Numbered from the stretch's first letter, positions 39,376 to 48,303 are shown. The stretch: DNA of 64,000 nt from Catenovulum sp. 2E275 (GCF_025515275.1 NZ_JAOPFU010000016.1:1-64000), one strand, 5' to 3'. The notes: a model not told the origin generated them from the sequence alone. Made by a program: numbers and translations.

Positions 39376-40191
39376 ATGTATTTAGCAGAAAAAGTTATGC
39401 CAAAACTGGGCATGGGGACTTTTAGATTAGAAGGTGAAATCGCTTATCAATCAGTAAAGATGGCGCTTGAAATTGGTTTCCGTCATATTGATACAGCACA
39501 AATCTATGGTAATGAAGCCGAGGTTGGTCAGGCTATTGCTGATAGTAAGATCCAAAGAGATGAATTATTTGTTACTACCAAAGTATGGAATGCTCAGTTA
39601 AATCATGCTGAGTTTATTGAAAGCGTTAATCAAAGTTTGAATAAACTACAGTTATCATCAGTCGATTTATTATTAATTCACTGGCCTTCTCCTGAAAATG
39701 GAGAACCAATGCAAGAGTATTTGACTGAATTAAAAAACGCTAAAACAGCGGGGTTAGCAAAACATATTGGGGTTTCAAATTTCACTATTTCAAACCTAAA
39801 AGACGCGATGAAAATTTTAAATAAAGAGGAAATTTTTACTAACCAAGTAGAAGTTCATCCTTATTTAACAAACCAAAAACTCCGCGATTTTTGTAAACAA
39901 CAAGGAATTCATGTTACGGCATATATGCCTTTTGCTGTAGGTAAAGTATTAAAAGATCAAACAATCATAGATATTGCCCAAAGGCATCAGGTGAGTGCAG
40001 CGGAAGTTGTAATTGCATGGGAGCTAGCGCATTCTATGTCAACCATTCCCTCATCTACGAAACGGAAAAACTTAGAAGCTAATTTTAAAGCAGTAAACTT
40101 AAAATTAACGGAAGAAGAAATTAAAATAATTGATAATCTGGATTGTGGCGACCGACAGGCTATACCTGATTTTGCGCCAGAGTGGGATTAA
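39376..40191 (+). CDS. aldo/keto reductase (AKR5-like)
   Basis: A 271-residue NADPH-dependent TIM-barrel reductase. Conserved features are GMGTFRL, the catalytic region DTAQIYGNE (D and Y), lysine in VTTKVW, histidine in LIHWPSP, and the cofactor-binding SSTKRKNLEAN near the C-terminus. The start is ATG 39376, with AGAGG five bases upstream; the longer frame from TTG 39352 would overlap the MFS gene. It resembles 2,5-diketo-gluconate reductase and methylglyoxal-type reductases. Co-transcription with an exporter suggests handling of a reactive carbonyl, which is inference. Confidence 0.92.
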   Translation: MYLAEKVMPKLGMGTFRLEGEIAYQSVKMALEIGFRHIDTAQIYGNEAEVGQAIADSKIQRDELFVTTKVWNAQLNHAEFIESVNQSLNKLQLSSVDLLLIHWPSPENGEPMQEYLTELKNAKTAGLAKHIGVSNFTISNLKDAMKILNKEEIFTNQVEVHPYLTNQKLRDFCKQQGIHVTAYMPFAVGKVLKDQTIIDIAQRHQVSAAEVVIAWELAHSMSTIPSSTKRKNLEANFKAVNLKLTEEEIKIIDNLDCGDRQAIPDFAPEWD

Positions 40192-40198
40192 ACAGCCT

Positions 40199-40236
40199 TT
40201 TTCGTTTGATAGCCGTTTTGCGCTATCAAACGAAAA
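40199..40236. terminator. bidirectional terminator between convergent genes
   Basis: A perfect 15-bp stem (40199-40213 with 40222-40236) around an 8-base loop, with T-rich ends on both strands, between the AKR and DUF2264 genes. Confidence 0.8.
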
Positions 40237-40242
40237 GTTTAA

Positions 40243-41520
40243 TTAGTACTCAACCGGATAATCTTTTTTAAAACTATGGCCGCCAAAAGCCAGCTTTTGA
40301 GTCCAGTCTTGAGCCGGTGCTGTCCAGAAAGAATCCGTCGCTGGTAAACCCAAGTGTAAAAAACTGTTGGTGGTGATATACATGCTGCCATTATTTGAAT
40401 ACCAGTCGCCAAGTGAAGCATCTGCACGGGCAAAGCCAATTTGTAAAAATCCGTCTTTAAAATTACTTGGATCAGTAAAAATAGCCTGATGTACCGCGCG
40501 TAAAGCACCACGTACAGTACCTTCGGCTAAACTATCCGGTAATTGTTTATTCAGCGCAAGTTGTGATAAAGGTTGAAAAGCCGTGGTACGGTAGGTTAAC
40601 GAGCGGCCAATTGGCGGGTAAGTGCCAGTTGGTGAAATCAGCCTTTCTAAATGTTCACAAAACCTTTGGCTACGCTTAAGTTGTTGTTGATATAATTTTT
40701 TGCTGTCACCATGCCAAAAATAAACCTCTTTATCCGCCATCACTTTTAAAATATCAAGCAGCATAGGGTGAATGACATAAGAATTGTAATAATCAAACGC
40801 AAACTGCTCACCATCGCCAAACCAACCATCGCCTAGATACCACTCCAAAAATTTACGAATGGTTAAATCTAGTCGGATTGGGTCATGTTCTTCCCCAATT
40901 TTAAGTAAAAAAGCTTCATTAATCGCGGCAAATAACAGCCAATTAGTATAGGGTGGCGTTACTTTTCGCAGCATTTTTATTTTTTCGATAATGCGTTTTT
41001 GGGTCGTTTTGGTTTGATTATGCCAAAGCTCAGGTGCGCGCAGCAGAGCTTGGGTATAATAAGCAGAATCTACCAATAACTGGCCTTCACCAATTTCCCA
41101 ATTTAAATAATCTGCACTATTTGGATTAACTGAATGCTCATACGCTTGTAGCGCATATTCTTTTAATTTAGTACGGGCGGCTTTATCTGCGCCGTCTGAA
41201 TCTAATCCAAGCCAAGGCGCAGTGCCAGAAATCATTCTGGCAAAACACTCAAGATACGCCACTTTTTTATTACGATTATCGGCATTTGGACTAACTTGCA
41301 GCGGAAACTCTTTATGTAGTTTTTCATTTGCGATTAAATACAGTACCGGTTCAGCTATTTTTTGCAGTAAACCGGAAAAATAACTGTGATCATCCGTTGT
41401 GTTAGCATTACTTGTTGTATTTATATGAGTATTAGATTGAGCAATAGTTTGTTTAGGTAAACCTATTGCCGCTGCTGCACCGCCAATTGCTGCGGTTGTT
41501 AAAAAATCCCGTCTTTTCAT
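40243..41520 (-). CDS. DUF2264 family protein with Tat signal
   Basis: A 425-residue protein. Start at ATG 41520, with GGGGGAAG just upstream; a frame 11 codons longer exists. The N-terminus MKRRDFLTTAAIGGAAAAIG is a twin-arginine signal ending near TIAQS. The rest is an all-helical DUF2264 domain, probably an alpha/alpha toroid as in GH88/GH105-type enzymes: PWLGLDSDGADK, NWLLFAAINEAFLLKIG, DGWFGDGEQFAFDYYNSYVIHPMLLDIL. DUF2264 genes occur in polysaccharide utilisation loci, but I know of no proven activity. Tat export suggests folding before secretion. Confidence 0.87.
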   Translation of the reverse strand: MKRRDFLTTAAIGGAAAAIGLPKQTIAQSNTHINTTSNANTTDDHSYFSGLLQKIAEPVLYLIANEKLHKEFPLQVSPNADNRNKKVAYLECFARMISGTAPWLGLDSDGADKAARTKLKEYALQAYEHSVNPNSADYLNWEIGEGQLLVDSAYYTQALLRAPELWHNQTKTTQKRIIEKIKMLRKVTPPYTNWLLFAAINEAFLLKIGEEHDPIRLDLTIRKFLEWYLGDGWFGDGEQFAFDYYNSYVIHPMLLDILKVMADKEVYFWHGDSKKLYQQQLKRSQRFCEHLERLISPTGTYPPIGRSLTYRTTAFQPLSQLALNKQLPDSLAEGTVRGALRAVHQAIFTDPSNFKDGFLQIGFARADASLGDWYSNNGSMYITTNSFLHLGLPATDSFWTAPAQDWTQKLAFGGHSFKKDYPVEY

Positions 41521-41547
41521 ATCTTCCCCCAATTTTAAGCTAAGTAA

Positions 41548-41573
41548 CCTCAATTCTGGATAACAAATTGTTT
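41548..41573 (-). repeat. short repeat TTATCCAGA-TTGAGGT (reverse copy)
   Basis: On the minus strand this reads TTTGTTATCCAGAATTGAGG and continues TTACTT. It is nearly identical to 46980-47005 on the plus strand, and shares its core with 78-94 and 12478-12491. Confidence 0.65.
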
Positions 41574-41611
41574 TCTAGTGGTTATTTTACCTTATAACAA
41601 CATTGAATTCG

Positions 41612-41744
41612 CTAGAGTCTGTTGATCTTTTGAGGACAATTTTACAGCGTTTTGACTTAATCCATTAGGCCTTCAACGCTGCGCCTCGATTAAAAAGCAT
41701 TTAGTTAAAACAAAATTTGTACATCAAACGTCAACAGGCTCTAG
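41612..41744. repeat. MITE-like element family A, copy 3, with clear TIRs
   Basis: A 133-bp unit. The left end CTAGAGTCTGTTGATCTTTTG and the reverse of the right end (CTAGAGCCTGTTGACGTTTG) are imperfect terminal inverted repeats. It lacks the core found in copies 1 and 2. A stray end (ACAGGCTCTAG) recurs at 41791-41801. It occupies the 411-bp gap between DUF2264 and AraC genes; no gene is seen there. Confidence 0.7.
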
Positions 41745-41931
41745 TAATAACCAGCTATTACGAACACAAATTTACCTTGTACTGAGATAAACAGGCTCTA
41801 GAAATAGATATGAACTAAACCTCAATAATTTAACTTACACGACCAACCAAGTGACTATAAATTAAATTTTATTAACCGCCTGCTTTGCAACCGGGCGCTT
41901 AGCAGGTAAAGGCGTTTATGAGTATTTGTGA

Positions 41932-42855
41932 TTAAGTGACCAGTTGAGCACGCAATATTTCAACATCACGTTTTGGTGAAGTACCAAACAAGCGGCTATA
42001 TTCTCTACTAAATTGTGACGGGCTTTCATACCCAACTTGATAACCCGCGCTGGCTGCATCCAGGTGCTCATTTAGCATCAGTCTTTTAGCTTCGTTAAGT
42101 CTTAGCCATTTTTGATATTGCAAAGGGCTCATCCCCGTTAAGCGGCGAAAGTGACTATGAAAAGTTGGGATGCTCATTTGTACTGAGCTGGCTAAATCTT
42201 TAATTTTAAGTTGTTCAGCATAATTGAGGCAAAGCCAGTCAATGGCTTTGGCGATCTTAAAACCTTGTCCTTCAATTGAGGCTATTTGGCATAAACGATG
42301 ACCCTGATCACTGGTTAAAAGTCGATAATGGATTTCATATATTACGCCGGATAAAAGTGCAGAAATCGCTTGTGGCTCATCTAATAAATCGAGTAAACGT
42401 TTGAAAGCTGCTAAAAGCTTCTCCGTTACCTCGCCAGTGCCGATACATGAGCTTTTTGCCTGCTCGTATTTAGGGAGGACTTCACCACTGGTAATCATTT
42501 TGGTGATTAATTGAGTATTGAGTTCTAGATTAAAACCAAGGCAGGGCTTGTCTACAGTGGCCGATAAGGTTTCAGATTTAGCAGGTAGCTCTAATGAAGT
42601 AATTAAAAAACGTTTACTGTTGTATGGATAAACTGTTTCTGAGCTGTACATTTGTTTATTGCCTTGCACTACCATTACTACACTGGGCTTGATTAAACAA
42701 AAAGCTGGTGGTGTAGGTGCTTCGCGGCGGAATAAATTTAATCCAGGTATTACTGTTGTGCAATCTAAATCTCCACGGCTCCACCTTTCAACAATAGGGA
42801 TTATCGATTGTTGTAATAACACGGAAGATGAATTAACAATATTTGATTCATTCAT
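41932..42855 (-). CDS. AraC family regulator (AraC_N type)
   Basis: A 307-residue regulator. The N-terminal AraC_N domain (about 20-185) includes PSVVMVVQGNKQMY and YPYNSKRFLITSLELPA. The C-terminal double helix-turn-helix (about 205-300) has IKDLASSVQMSIPTFHSHFRRLTGMSPLQYQKWLRL and AGYQVGYESPSQFSREYSRLFGTSP. This subfamily often controls a neighbouring alpha/beta-hydrolase and reductase genes; here the divergent Tat-exported hydrolase gene at 43125 fits. No operator was identified in the 269-bp gap. Confidence 0.93.
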   Translation of the reverse strand: MNESNIVNSSSVLLQQSIIPIVERWSRGDLDCTTVIPGLNLFRREAPTPPAFCLIKPSVVMVVQGNKQMYSSETVYPYNSKRFLITSLELPAKSETLSATVDKPCLGFNLELNTQLITKMITSGEVLPKYEQAKSSCIGTGEVTEKLLAAFKRLLDLLDEPQAISALLSGVIYEIHYRLLTSDQGHRLCQIASIEGQGFKIAKAIDWLCLNYAEQLKIKDLASSVQMSIPTFHSHFRRLTGMSPLQYQKWLRLNEAKRLMLNEHLDAASAGYQVGYESPSQFSREYSRLFGTSPKRDVEILRAQLVT

Positions 42856-43124
42856 TATATGTAGTCCTGTACAGCTTATATGTCGTTATTATTAATAATC
42901 TACTCAGTTTTAATTAGATAAAGTTTACTTTAGTTCAATGATTGATTGTCACAAAAAAATAGCAATTCATAGGATTAGGCAATAGAAGCATACAATAGTG
43001 ATATTAGATTTAAGTTTAGTTCAACAATAATAGATTTATCTTAAATTTAAGGCGTTGAAGAGCTGTACTGATTGTATTTCGAGGTGCACTCAATTTTAAG
43101 CCGTTTTATGTAGGAGAAATCTTT

Positions 43125-44231
43125 ATGACTAAACAAACAGAACTAACCGACTCTAAAAAACAAATGCCAACACCGGATTTAGGCCGCCGGGATGCATTAA
43201 AAGTGGCCAGTACCAGTATTGCTGCTGTCACAATAGGTAGTTTGGTAAGTGGTCAAGCTCTTGCCCATTCGCAATTAAAGCTGGATGCTGGCTGGGATAA
43301 AACCTTTCCTAAAAGTAAAAAAGTGAATCATTCCAAAGTTAGTTTTACTAACCGCTATGGTATTACTTTAGCGGCAGATTTGTATCAACCCAAAAATAAA
43401 AACAGCAAACAAGCAGCGCTGGTCGTTAGTGGACCATTTGGTGCAATAAAAGAGCAATCGTCTGGATTATATGCTCAAACCATGGCTGAATTTGGGTTTG
43501 TAACACTAGCGTTTGATCCTTCATATACAGGTGAGAGTGGAGGTGAACCTCGTCATGTAGCATCCCCAGATATTAATACTGAAGATTTTAGTGCAGCAGT
43601 TGATTTTATTGGATTATTGCCATCGGTTGATCGTAACCGTATTGGTGTTATTGGGATTTGTGGTTGGGGTGGTATGGCGTTAAATGCTGCGGCAATAGAT
43701 AAACGTATTAAAGCTGTTGTAGCCAGCACTATGTATGATATGACCCGTGTTATGTCAAAAGGCTATAACGACAGTGTTACCCCTGAGCAACGCAAACAAA
43801 CTTTAGAGCAATTGGCTGAACAGCGTTGGCTCGATGCTAGCAAAGGTGCTCCCGCGTATGGTCCGGTTTCGCTTGAATTACAAGGTGGTGAGCCACAGTT
43901 TGTCGTGGAATATGCCGATTATTATAAGTCTGAAAAACGAGGTTTTCATCCAAGAGCGATCAACTCAAATGCTGCTTGGACAATTACTAACCCACTTTCT
44001 TTTATGAATATGCCGCTATTAAGCTATATTGAAGAAATTTCTCCCAGACCGATGTTGTTAATCCATGGTGAAAAAGCGCATTCTCGTTATTTCAGTGAAA
44101 CTGCTTTTGCCGCAGCGGCTGAACCTAAAGAATTAATGATTATTCCAGGCGCAACCCACACCGATCTTTATGACCAACTCGATGTGATTCCATTTGCAAA
44201 AATGGATACGTTTTTCAAAAGCAATTTATAG
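43125..44231 (+). CDS. Tat-exported dienelactone-hydrolase-like protein
   Basis: A 368-residue alpha/beta-hydrolase. A twin-arginine signal (GRRDALKVASTSIAA, residues 20-34) ends near ALAHS (about 49). The nucleophile position in GVIGICGWGG is cysteine (C179), as in dienelactone hydrolase. PSYTGESGGEPRH (132-144) and a C-terminal histidine in PGATHTDLYD complete the expected active-site region. It is close to the YcjY/polyketide-transferase-like group. AGGAG precedes the ATG. The substrate is unknown. It is divergent from an AraC gene and followed 40 bp later by an acetyltransferase. Confidence 0.85.
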   Translation: MTKQTELTDSKKQMPTPDLGRRDALKVASTSIAAVTIGSLVSGQALAHSQLKLDAGWDKTFPKSKKVNHSKVSFTNRYGITLAADLYQPKNKNSKQAALVVSGPFGAIKEQSSGLYAQTMAEFGFVTLAFDPSYTGESGGEPRHVASPDINTEDFSAAVDFIGLLPSVDRNRIGVIGICGWGGMALNAAAIDKRIKAVVASTMYDMTRVMSKGYNDSVTPEQRKQTLEQLAEQRWLDASKGAPAYGPVSLELQGGEPQFVVEYADYYKSEKRGFHPRAINSNAAWTITNPLSFMNMPLLSYIEEISPRPMLLIHGEKAHSRYFSETAFAAAAEPKELMIIPGATHTDLYDQLDVIPFAKMDTFFKSNL

Positions 44232-44271
44232 ATAAATAATTGAGCTATACAAACTGAGAGCGAGCTGAAAC

Positions 44272-44832
44272 ATGGTAAAAAGCACAATCTTTGAAAAGTT
44301 ACTGAGCGGCAACTCTGTGTCTTTTAATGATCCCGATTATTATAAAATTGTTGAAGCTTGCACCTTTACTCGACAAAAGCTAGTCGCCTTAAATGCGCAA
44401 AGCTGCACTGATAAAGTGAGGTTATTATTAACAAAAATAACCTCATCACCAATCGATATATCTACCACTATTTTTCCACCGTTTTATATCAATTATGGTC
44501 AAAACACTAAAATAGGTAAAAATGTATTTATTAATTTTGACTGCACTTTTTTAGATTTAGGCGGAATAACAATTGAAGATGACGTAATGATAGGTCCTAA
44601 AGTCAGTTTACTATCGGAAGGGCACCCACTTGCTCCAGAAGATAGAAAAATGCTGACTACAGGAAAAATACATATTAAACAAAATGCATGGATTGGGGCA
44701 AATGCGACCATTTTACAAGGTGTTACTATTGGAAAAAACGCAATTGTTGCAGCTGGCGCTGTCGTCTCTAAAGATGTACCTGATAATGCCCTAGTGGGTG
44801 GTATACCTGCAAGACACATTAAATCACTCTAA
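44272..44832 (+). CDS. sugar O-acetyltransferase, hexapeptide-repeat family
   Basis: A 186-residue acetyltransferase of the LacA/Maa/NodL group. The left-handed beta-helix (about 70-180) shows hexapeptide repeats (IGKNVFINFDCTFLDLGGITIEDDVMIGPKVSL), the substrate histidine in SEGHPL, and the acetyl-CoA region IGANATILQGVTIGKNAIVAAGAVVSKDVP. It transfers acetyl from acetyl-CoA to a sugar or related hydroxyl. It probably shares a transcript with the Tat hydrolase. Function in this pair is not evident. Confidence 0.92.
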   Translation: MVKSTIFEKLLSGNSVSFNDPDYYKIVEACTFTRQKLVALNAQSCTDKVRLLLTKITSSPIDISTTIFPPFYINYGQNTKIGKNVFINFDCTFLDLGGITIEDDVMIGPKVSLLSEGHPLAPEDRKMLTTGKIHIKQNAWIGANATILQGVTIGKNAIVAAGAVVSKDVPDNALVGGIPARHIKSL

Positions 44833-44954
44833 TTAACCTGCGAGAGTCGCTCTAATAATTTTTTAAACAAGCGACTTATTACCTACAACTCTGCCAAAAA
44901 TTAAGTTAAGACTAATCTGATAGTAAGCATCAGGAGGTTTTTTGGTTTTATTGT

Positions 44955-44968
44955 TGATATCGATAACA
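44955..44968. promoter_or_regulatory. candidate LacI-family operator A
   Basis: TGATATCGATAACA is a near-palindrome, 45 bp before the epimerase start, and resembles three other sites at 47076, 48789 and 53992. Confidence 0.55.
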
Positions 44969-45013
44969 TTTAGATCTATGATGATATGATTTTAAATCGT
45001 TAAGAGACTAACA

Positions 45014-46177
45014 ATGACAAGCAGCTTAAAAAGTTTAGCTGAGAAATTTAATGAGTGGTTAATTGAAAAAGCGATTCCTTTATCTGCCGAAAAAGGAATT
45101 AATCCTTTAAATCATGCCAGCTATGAGCAGTTTTTACCAACTGGAATAATTGATTATGAGGCTGATATTCGCGTGAGAGTACAAGCCAGACAAGTATATG
45201 TATTTGCTATGGCGGCGGGTTATAACTGGCTGGAATACGGAGAGTTAACAGCTAAAAGCATGTTGGATTTTACGGAAAAAAATGCAGCTCATCCCGAGTA
45301 TGCTGGCGGCTTTTCACATTTGTTTGATTCGGATTTTAATGTTATCGATACCCTTTTTGATCTTTATAATCATGCTTTCTTTTTTCTGGCTTATGGCGGT
45401 TTATATCAGGCCAGCCAATGCGATAGCTATTTAGATAAAGCAGAAGCTTTATACCAAATATTAGAGCAAAATTTTAAATCTGAACACGGTGGTTGGTATG
45501 AGGGGAATTATCCGGCGCCATATCGGCGACAAAATCCTCACATGCATTTATTTGAAGCTTTTATGTTGCTGTATTCGTTAAGTTTTCAGCAAAAATGGTT
45601 AACTCGGGCTACGGCTATGTTTGAGTTGTTTAAGAGCTATTTTTATGATGAAAAACAAGGCGTTTTACTCGAATTTTTTGAAAATAACTGGGCTGCACAC
45701 AAAAGTAAACGCGGTGACGTAATTGAGCCGGGGCACATGCTGGAGTGGGTTTGGTTACTGGATAGGTATAGTCAGTTGTCGGGTGAAGATGTAACGGCTT
45801 ATTTAGCGCCGCTGTATAAAAATGCGTTAACAAAAGGGATGTCTGATTCTGGATTAATTTATAAAGAAACCAAAGTAAACGGGTTGATTGTTGACGGTAA
45901 AAAGCGTTGTTGGGCAATGACTGAATTAATTAAAGCGAGTTTGGTTATGCTTAAACGAGGCGATCAAACTGCGGAACAAGTCGCAGCAGATGGACTTTCA
46001 AACTTAATGTTGTTTTATAGCCATAAATTAAACCCCCAAACGGGTGTGGATGATTTGTATATTGATGAGATAAATGAACAGGATGAGGTCTCAATTGATA
46101 AAGCTCCGGCGAGTTCACTTTATCATTTTGTGACTTTAGCTATAGAGCTTAAACGTTATTTAAAAACAGTAGGTTAG
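45014..46177 (+). CDS. AGE family epimerase/isomerase
   Basis: A 387-residue cytoplasmic alpha/alpha-6 barrel of the N-acylglucosamine 2-epimerase family, which includes mannose/glucose isomerases, cellobiose 2-epimerase and YihS. Catalytic histidines are visible as H178 in NPHMHLFEAFM and H241 in EPGHMLEWVWLL; R56 in RVRVQARQVYVF also fits. The exact sugar is unclear. The RpiB-like isomerase begins 18 bp downstream and a LacI regulator follows, so the pair likely processes monosaccharides from the polysaccharide taken up by the downstream TonB receptor. No signal peptide. Confidence 0.9.
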   Translation: MTSSLKSLAEKFNEWLIEKAIPLSAEKGINPLNHASYEQFLPTGIIDYEADIRVRVQARQVYVFAMAAGYNWLEYGELTAKSMLDFTEKNAAHPEYAGGFSHLFDSDFNVIDTLFDLYNHAFFFLAYGGLYQASQCDSYLDKAEALYQILEQNFKSEHGGWYEGNYPAPYRRQNPHMHLFEAFMLLYSLSFQQKWLTRATAMFELFKSYFYDEKQGVLLEFFENNWAAHKSKRGDVIEPGHMLEWVWLLDRYSQLSGEDVTAYLAPLYKNALTKGMSDSGLIYKETKVNGLIVDGKKRCWAMTELIKASLVMLKRGDQTAEQVAADGLSNLMLFYSHKLNPQTGVDDLYIDEINEQDEVSIDKAPASSLYHFVTLAIELKRYLKTVG

Positions 46178-46195
46178 TAAAAAAGAGGATAAAAA

Positions 46196-46828
46196 ATGAA
46201 AATTGCATTAATGAATGAATTTAGTCAGGCGGGCAAAAATGCCATTATTGCTGAGCAGTTAAACCTAGTTGCGGCTGAACAAGGCCATAGTGTTTTTAAT
46301 GTCGGTATGAAAAATGATGATGATCATAGATTAACTTATATTCACTTAGGGATTATTGCCGGTTTATTGTTAAATTCTGGTGCGGTGGATTTTGTTGTTA
46401 CTGGCTGCGGTACTGGGCAGGGTGCATTAATGTCTTTAAATGCACATCCGGGTGTGACTTGTGGTTATTGTATTGAGCCGTCGGATGCTTATTTATTTGC
46501 CCAAATTAATAATGGTAATGCGCTTGCGCTGCCTTTTGCTAAAGGTTTTGGCTGGGGTGCTGAGCTTAATATTAAATATATTTTTGAAAAAGCATTTACA
46601 GGTGTAAAAGGTCAGGGCTATCCGCCGGAAAGAAAAGCCTCTCAAGTTGAAAATGCGGGGATTTTATCTGATGTAAAATCAGCCATTGCAAAAAATTATC
46701 TTGATGCGCTTAATTCAATTGATGCTGCTTTAATTAAGCAAGCAATTGGTGGTGCAGATTTCCAAAATTGTTTTTTTGAACACGCTAAAAACGAAGCTAT
46801 TATCGACTTTGTAAAGTCCAAACTTTAA
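46196..46828 (+). CDS. RpiB/LacA/LacB family isomerase, DhuI-like
   Basis: A 210-residue sugar-phosphate-isomerase-fold protein: MKIALMNEFSQAGKN at the N-terminus, VVTGCGTGQGA with active-site C71, and IEPSDAYLFAQINNGNALALPFAKGFGWGAELN. The latter resembles streptococcal DhuI, which isomerises 4-deoxy-L-threo-5-hexosulose uronate (the unsaturated uronate released by lyases). It is longer than RpiB (about 150). In this locus, a lyase upstream in the pathway makes such a role attractive, but it rests on remembered similarity. AGAGGA precedes the ATG, and a terminator follows. Confidence 0.87.
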   Translation: MKIALMNEFSQAGKNAIIAEQLNLVAAEQGHSVFNVGMKNDDDHRLTYIHLGIIAGLLLNSGAVDFVVTGCGTGQGALMSLNAHPGVTCGYCIEPSDAYLFAQINNGNALALPFAKGFGWGAELNIKYIFEKAFTGVKGQGYPPERKASQVENAGILSDVKSAIAKNYLDALNSIDAALIKQAIGGADFQNCFFEHAKNEAIIDFVKSKL

Positions 46829-46856
46829 TCAACGACTTGATTAAATCAACCCATCA

Positions 46857-46888
46857 TAAATCAGACAAGGTAATAGCTGTCTGATTTA
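46857..46888 (+). terminator. hairpin terminator of the epimerase-isomerase operon
   Basis: Perfect 11-bp arms TAAATCAGACA / TGTCTGATTTA, 10-base loop, followed by TCTTGC. Confidence 0.75.
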
Positions 46889-46946
46889 TCTTGCTGCATT
46901 TATTTTCTTGCCATCATGTATTTCCTGAGCTTACTTTTTATTTTCC

Positions 46947-47005
46947 GCAGTTCAGGTTATTCAACCACTAAAAAGCAATTTGTTATCCAGAGTTGAGGTG
47001 ACTTA
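46947..47005. repeat. inverted-repeat fragments, family B/C
   Basis: GCAGTTCAGGTTAT (46947-46960) matches, on the opposite strand, the left end of the element at 48304. TTTGTTATCCAGAGTTGAGG (46979-46998) matches 41548-41573 in reverse. Together they look like a small relic element in the 359-bp gap before lacI; no gene is seen there. Confidence 0.6.
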
Positions 47006-47075
47006 ATTGTTAGAACAAACTCTGCTAACATTTTCTTACTTGTTTTCTTAATCTAAATAGCTAATATTATAAGAC

Positions 47076-47089
47076 TATTAACGATAACA
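47076..47089. promoter_or_regulatory. candidate LacI-family operator B
   Basis: TATTAACGATAACA (5 of 7 half-site positions symmetric), about 100 bp before the lacI start. It suggests autoregulation. Confidence 0.45.
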
Positions 47090-47187
47090 TTTTTTATTGT
47101 ATGACTTGACGTTCATTGGTTTAATTTGAATTATCTAATGTTATTTATGGACTTTTACCTAATCTTTCAGGATTTTAAGGCTTAATT

Positions 47188-48213
47188 TTGAAACAGAATC
47201 ATTCTAAACAAGGTGCAACCATTCACGATGTTGCCCAATATGCCGGAGTGTCAGCAATGACAGTTTCCAGAGTCGTGAATAAATCGGCTTCGGTGAGTGA
47301 AAAAATGCGCAAAAAAATAGAAAGCGCAATTGAAGAACTTAATTATGTTCCAAATTTAGCTGCCAGAGCTGCGCGCACTGGGGTAAATAAAATCGGCATT
47401 ATTTTCAGCAATCCAAAGTCGCATAACTTGGGTGATTTTTTAATGGGGGCTTTTACCGCTGGCTCAAGATTGGGCTGTGAGTTATTAATTGAACCTTTAC
47501 CTGCCCATCCAGAACCTTTAGATGCGCTTAAAACTTTGATAAACAAAGGGGTGAGTGGTGTGATTTTACCGCCACCAATTTGTGATTCATTAGAAGCGCA
47601 TCAACTTGCCAGAAAACATTCGGTTACCGCGTTAAGTTTTGCTTCGGGTAATCCTAAGTTACATTCTCCGGCTGTATTGATTGATGACTTTGCTGGTGCC
47701 TCTGCTATGACTCATTATTTAATTGGTTTGGGACATAAAAAAATTGCTTTTGTTAAAGGCGATCCATCGCATTCTCCAGCTATTAGCCGTTTTGAAGGGT
47801 TTATGGTTGCAATGGCTGAAGCGGGCCTAGACGTTGAAGACGATTGTATTTTTCAGGGAGATTTTAGTTATAAAAGTGGTTTAGATGTTGCGCAAACCTT
47901 ATTTGCTCAGGATAAATCTCAGCGCCCAACCGCCATTTTTGCAGCTAACGATGAAATGGCTGCGGCCATTATAGCGGTAGCGCATGGGATGGATGTTAAA
48001 GTACCAGAAGAAGTCAGCATTGCCGGGTTTGACGATACCGCGATAGCCAGTACCGTTTGGCCACAGCTCACCACGGTACACCAGCCTTTACAACAAATGG
48101 CCGAAAAAGCGGTTGAAATATTAGATGCGACCCTGCGTAAAACCACTCAGGAGCAAAAGCATTTTGTTGCACCGTTTAAGTTGGTCGAACGTGAATCGAC
48201 AGGTCATTTTTAA
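47188..48213 (+). CDS. LacI family transcriptional regulator
   Basis: A 341-residue LacI/GalR regulator. The N-terminal DNA-binding domain is complete (TIHDVAQYAGVSAMTVSRVVNKSASVSEKMRKKI, then the hinge YVPNLAARAARTG), and the periplasmic-binding-like effector domain follows (GIIFSNPKSHNLGDFLMGAF, FAANDEMAAAIIAVAHG, SIAGFDDTAIAS). The start is TTG 47188 with AAGG seven bases upstream; no ATG could give a complete helix-turn-helix. Four similar 14-bp palindromes in this locus, including one upstream of this gene, are its probable operators. The effector is likely a uronic oligosaccharide or breakdown product. Confidence 0.93.
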   Translation: MKQNHSKQGATIHDVAQYAGVSAMTVSRVVNKSASVSEKMRKKIESAIEELNYVPNLAARAARTGVNKIGIIFSNPKSHNLGDFLMGAFTAGSRLGCELLIEPLPAHPEPLDALKTLINKGVSGVILPPPICDSLEAHQLARKHSVTALSFASGNPKLHSPAVLIDDFAGASAMTHYLIGLGHKKIAFVKGDPSHSPAISRFEGFMVAMAEAGLDVEDDCIFQGDFSYKSGLDVAQTLFAQDKSQRPTAIFAANDEMAAAIIAVAHGMDVKVPEEVSIAGFDDTAIASTVWPQLTTVHQPLQQMAEKAVEILDATLRKTTQEQKHFVAPFKLVERESTGHF

Positions 48214-48303
48214 GTTACTTTTTGCTCACCATTTCTAATATTCATAATCCAATTAATGTTTACACCTGTGCTGCCTCAAACATCTTGAGGTAGCATGGGG
48301 ATA

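Noticed and set aside
44499-44819. Minus-strand open frame of 106 codons over the acetyltransferase
   Set aside because: It is the shadow of the hexapeptide repeats, with no ribosome site or known family.
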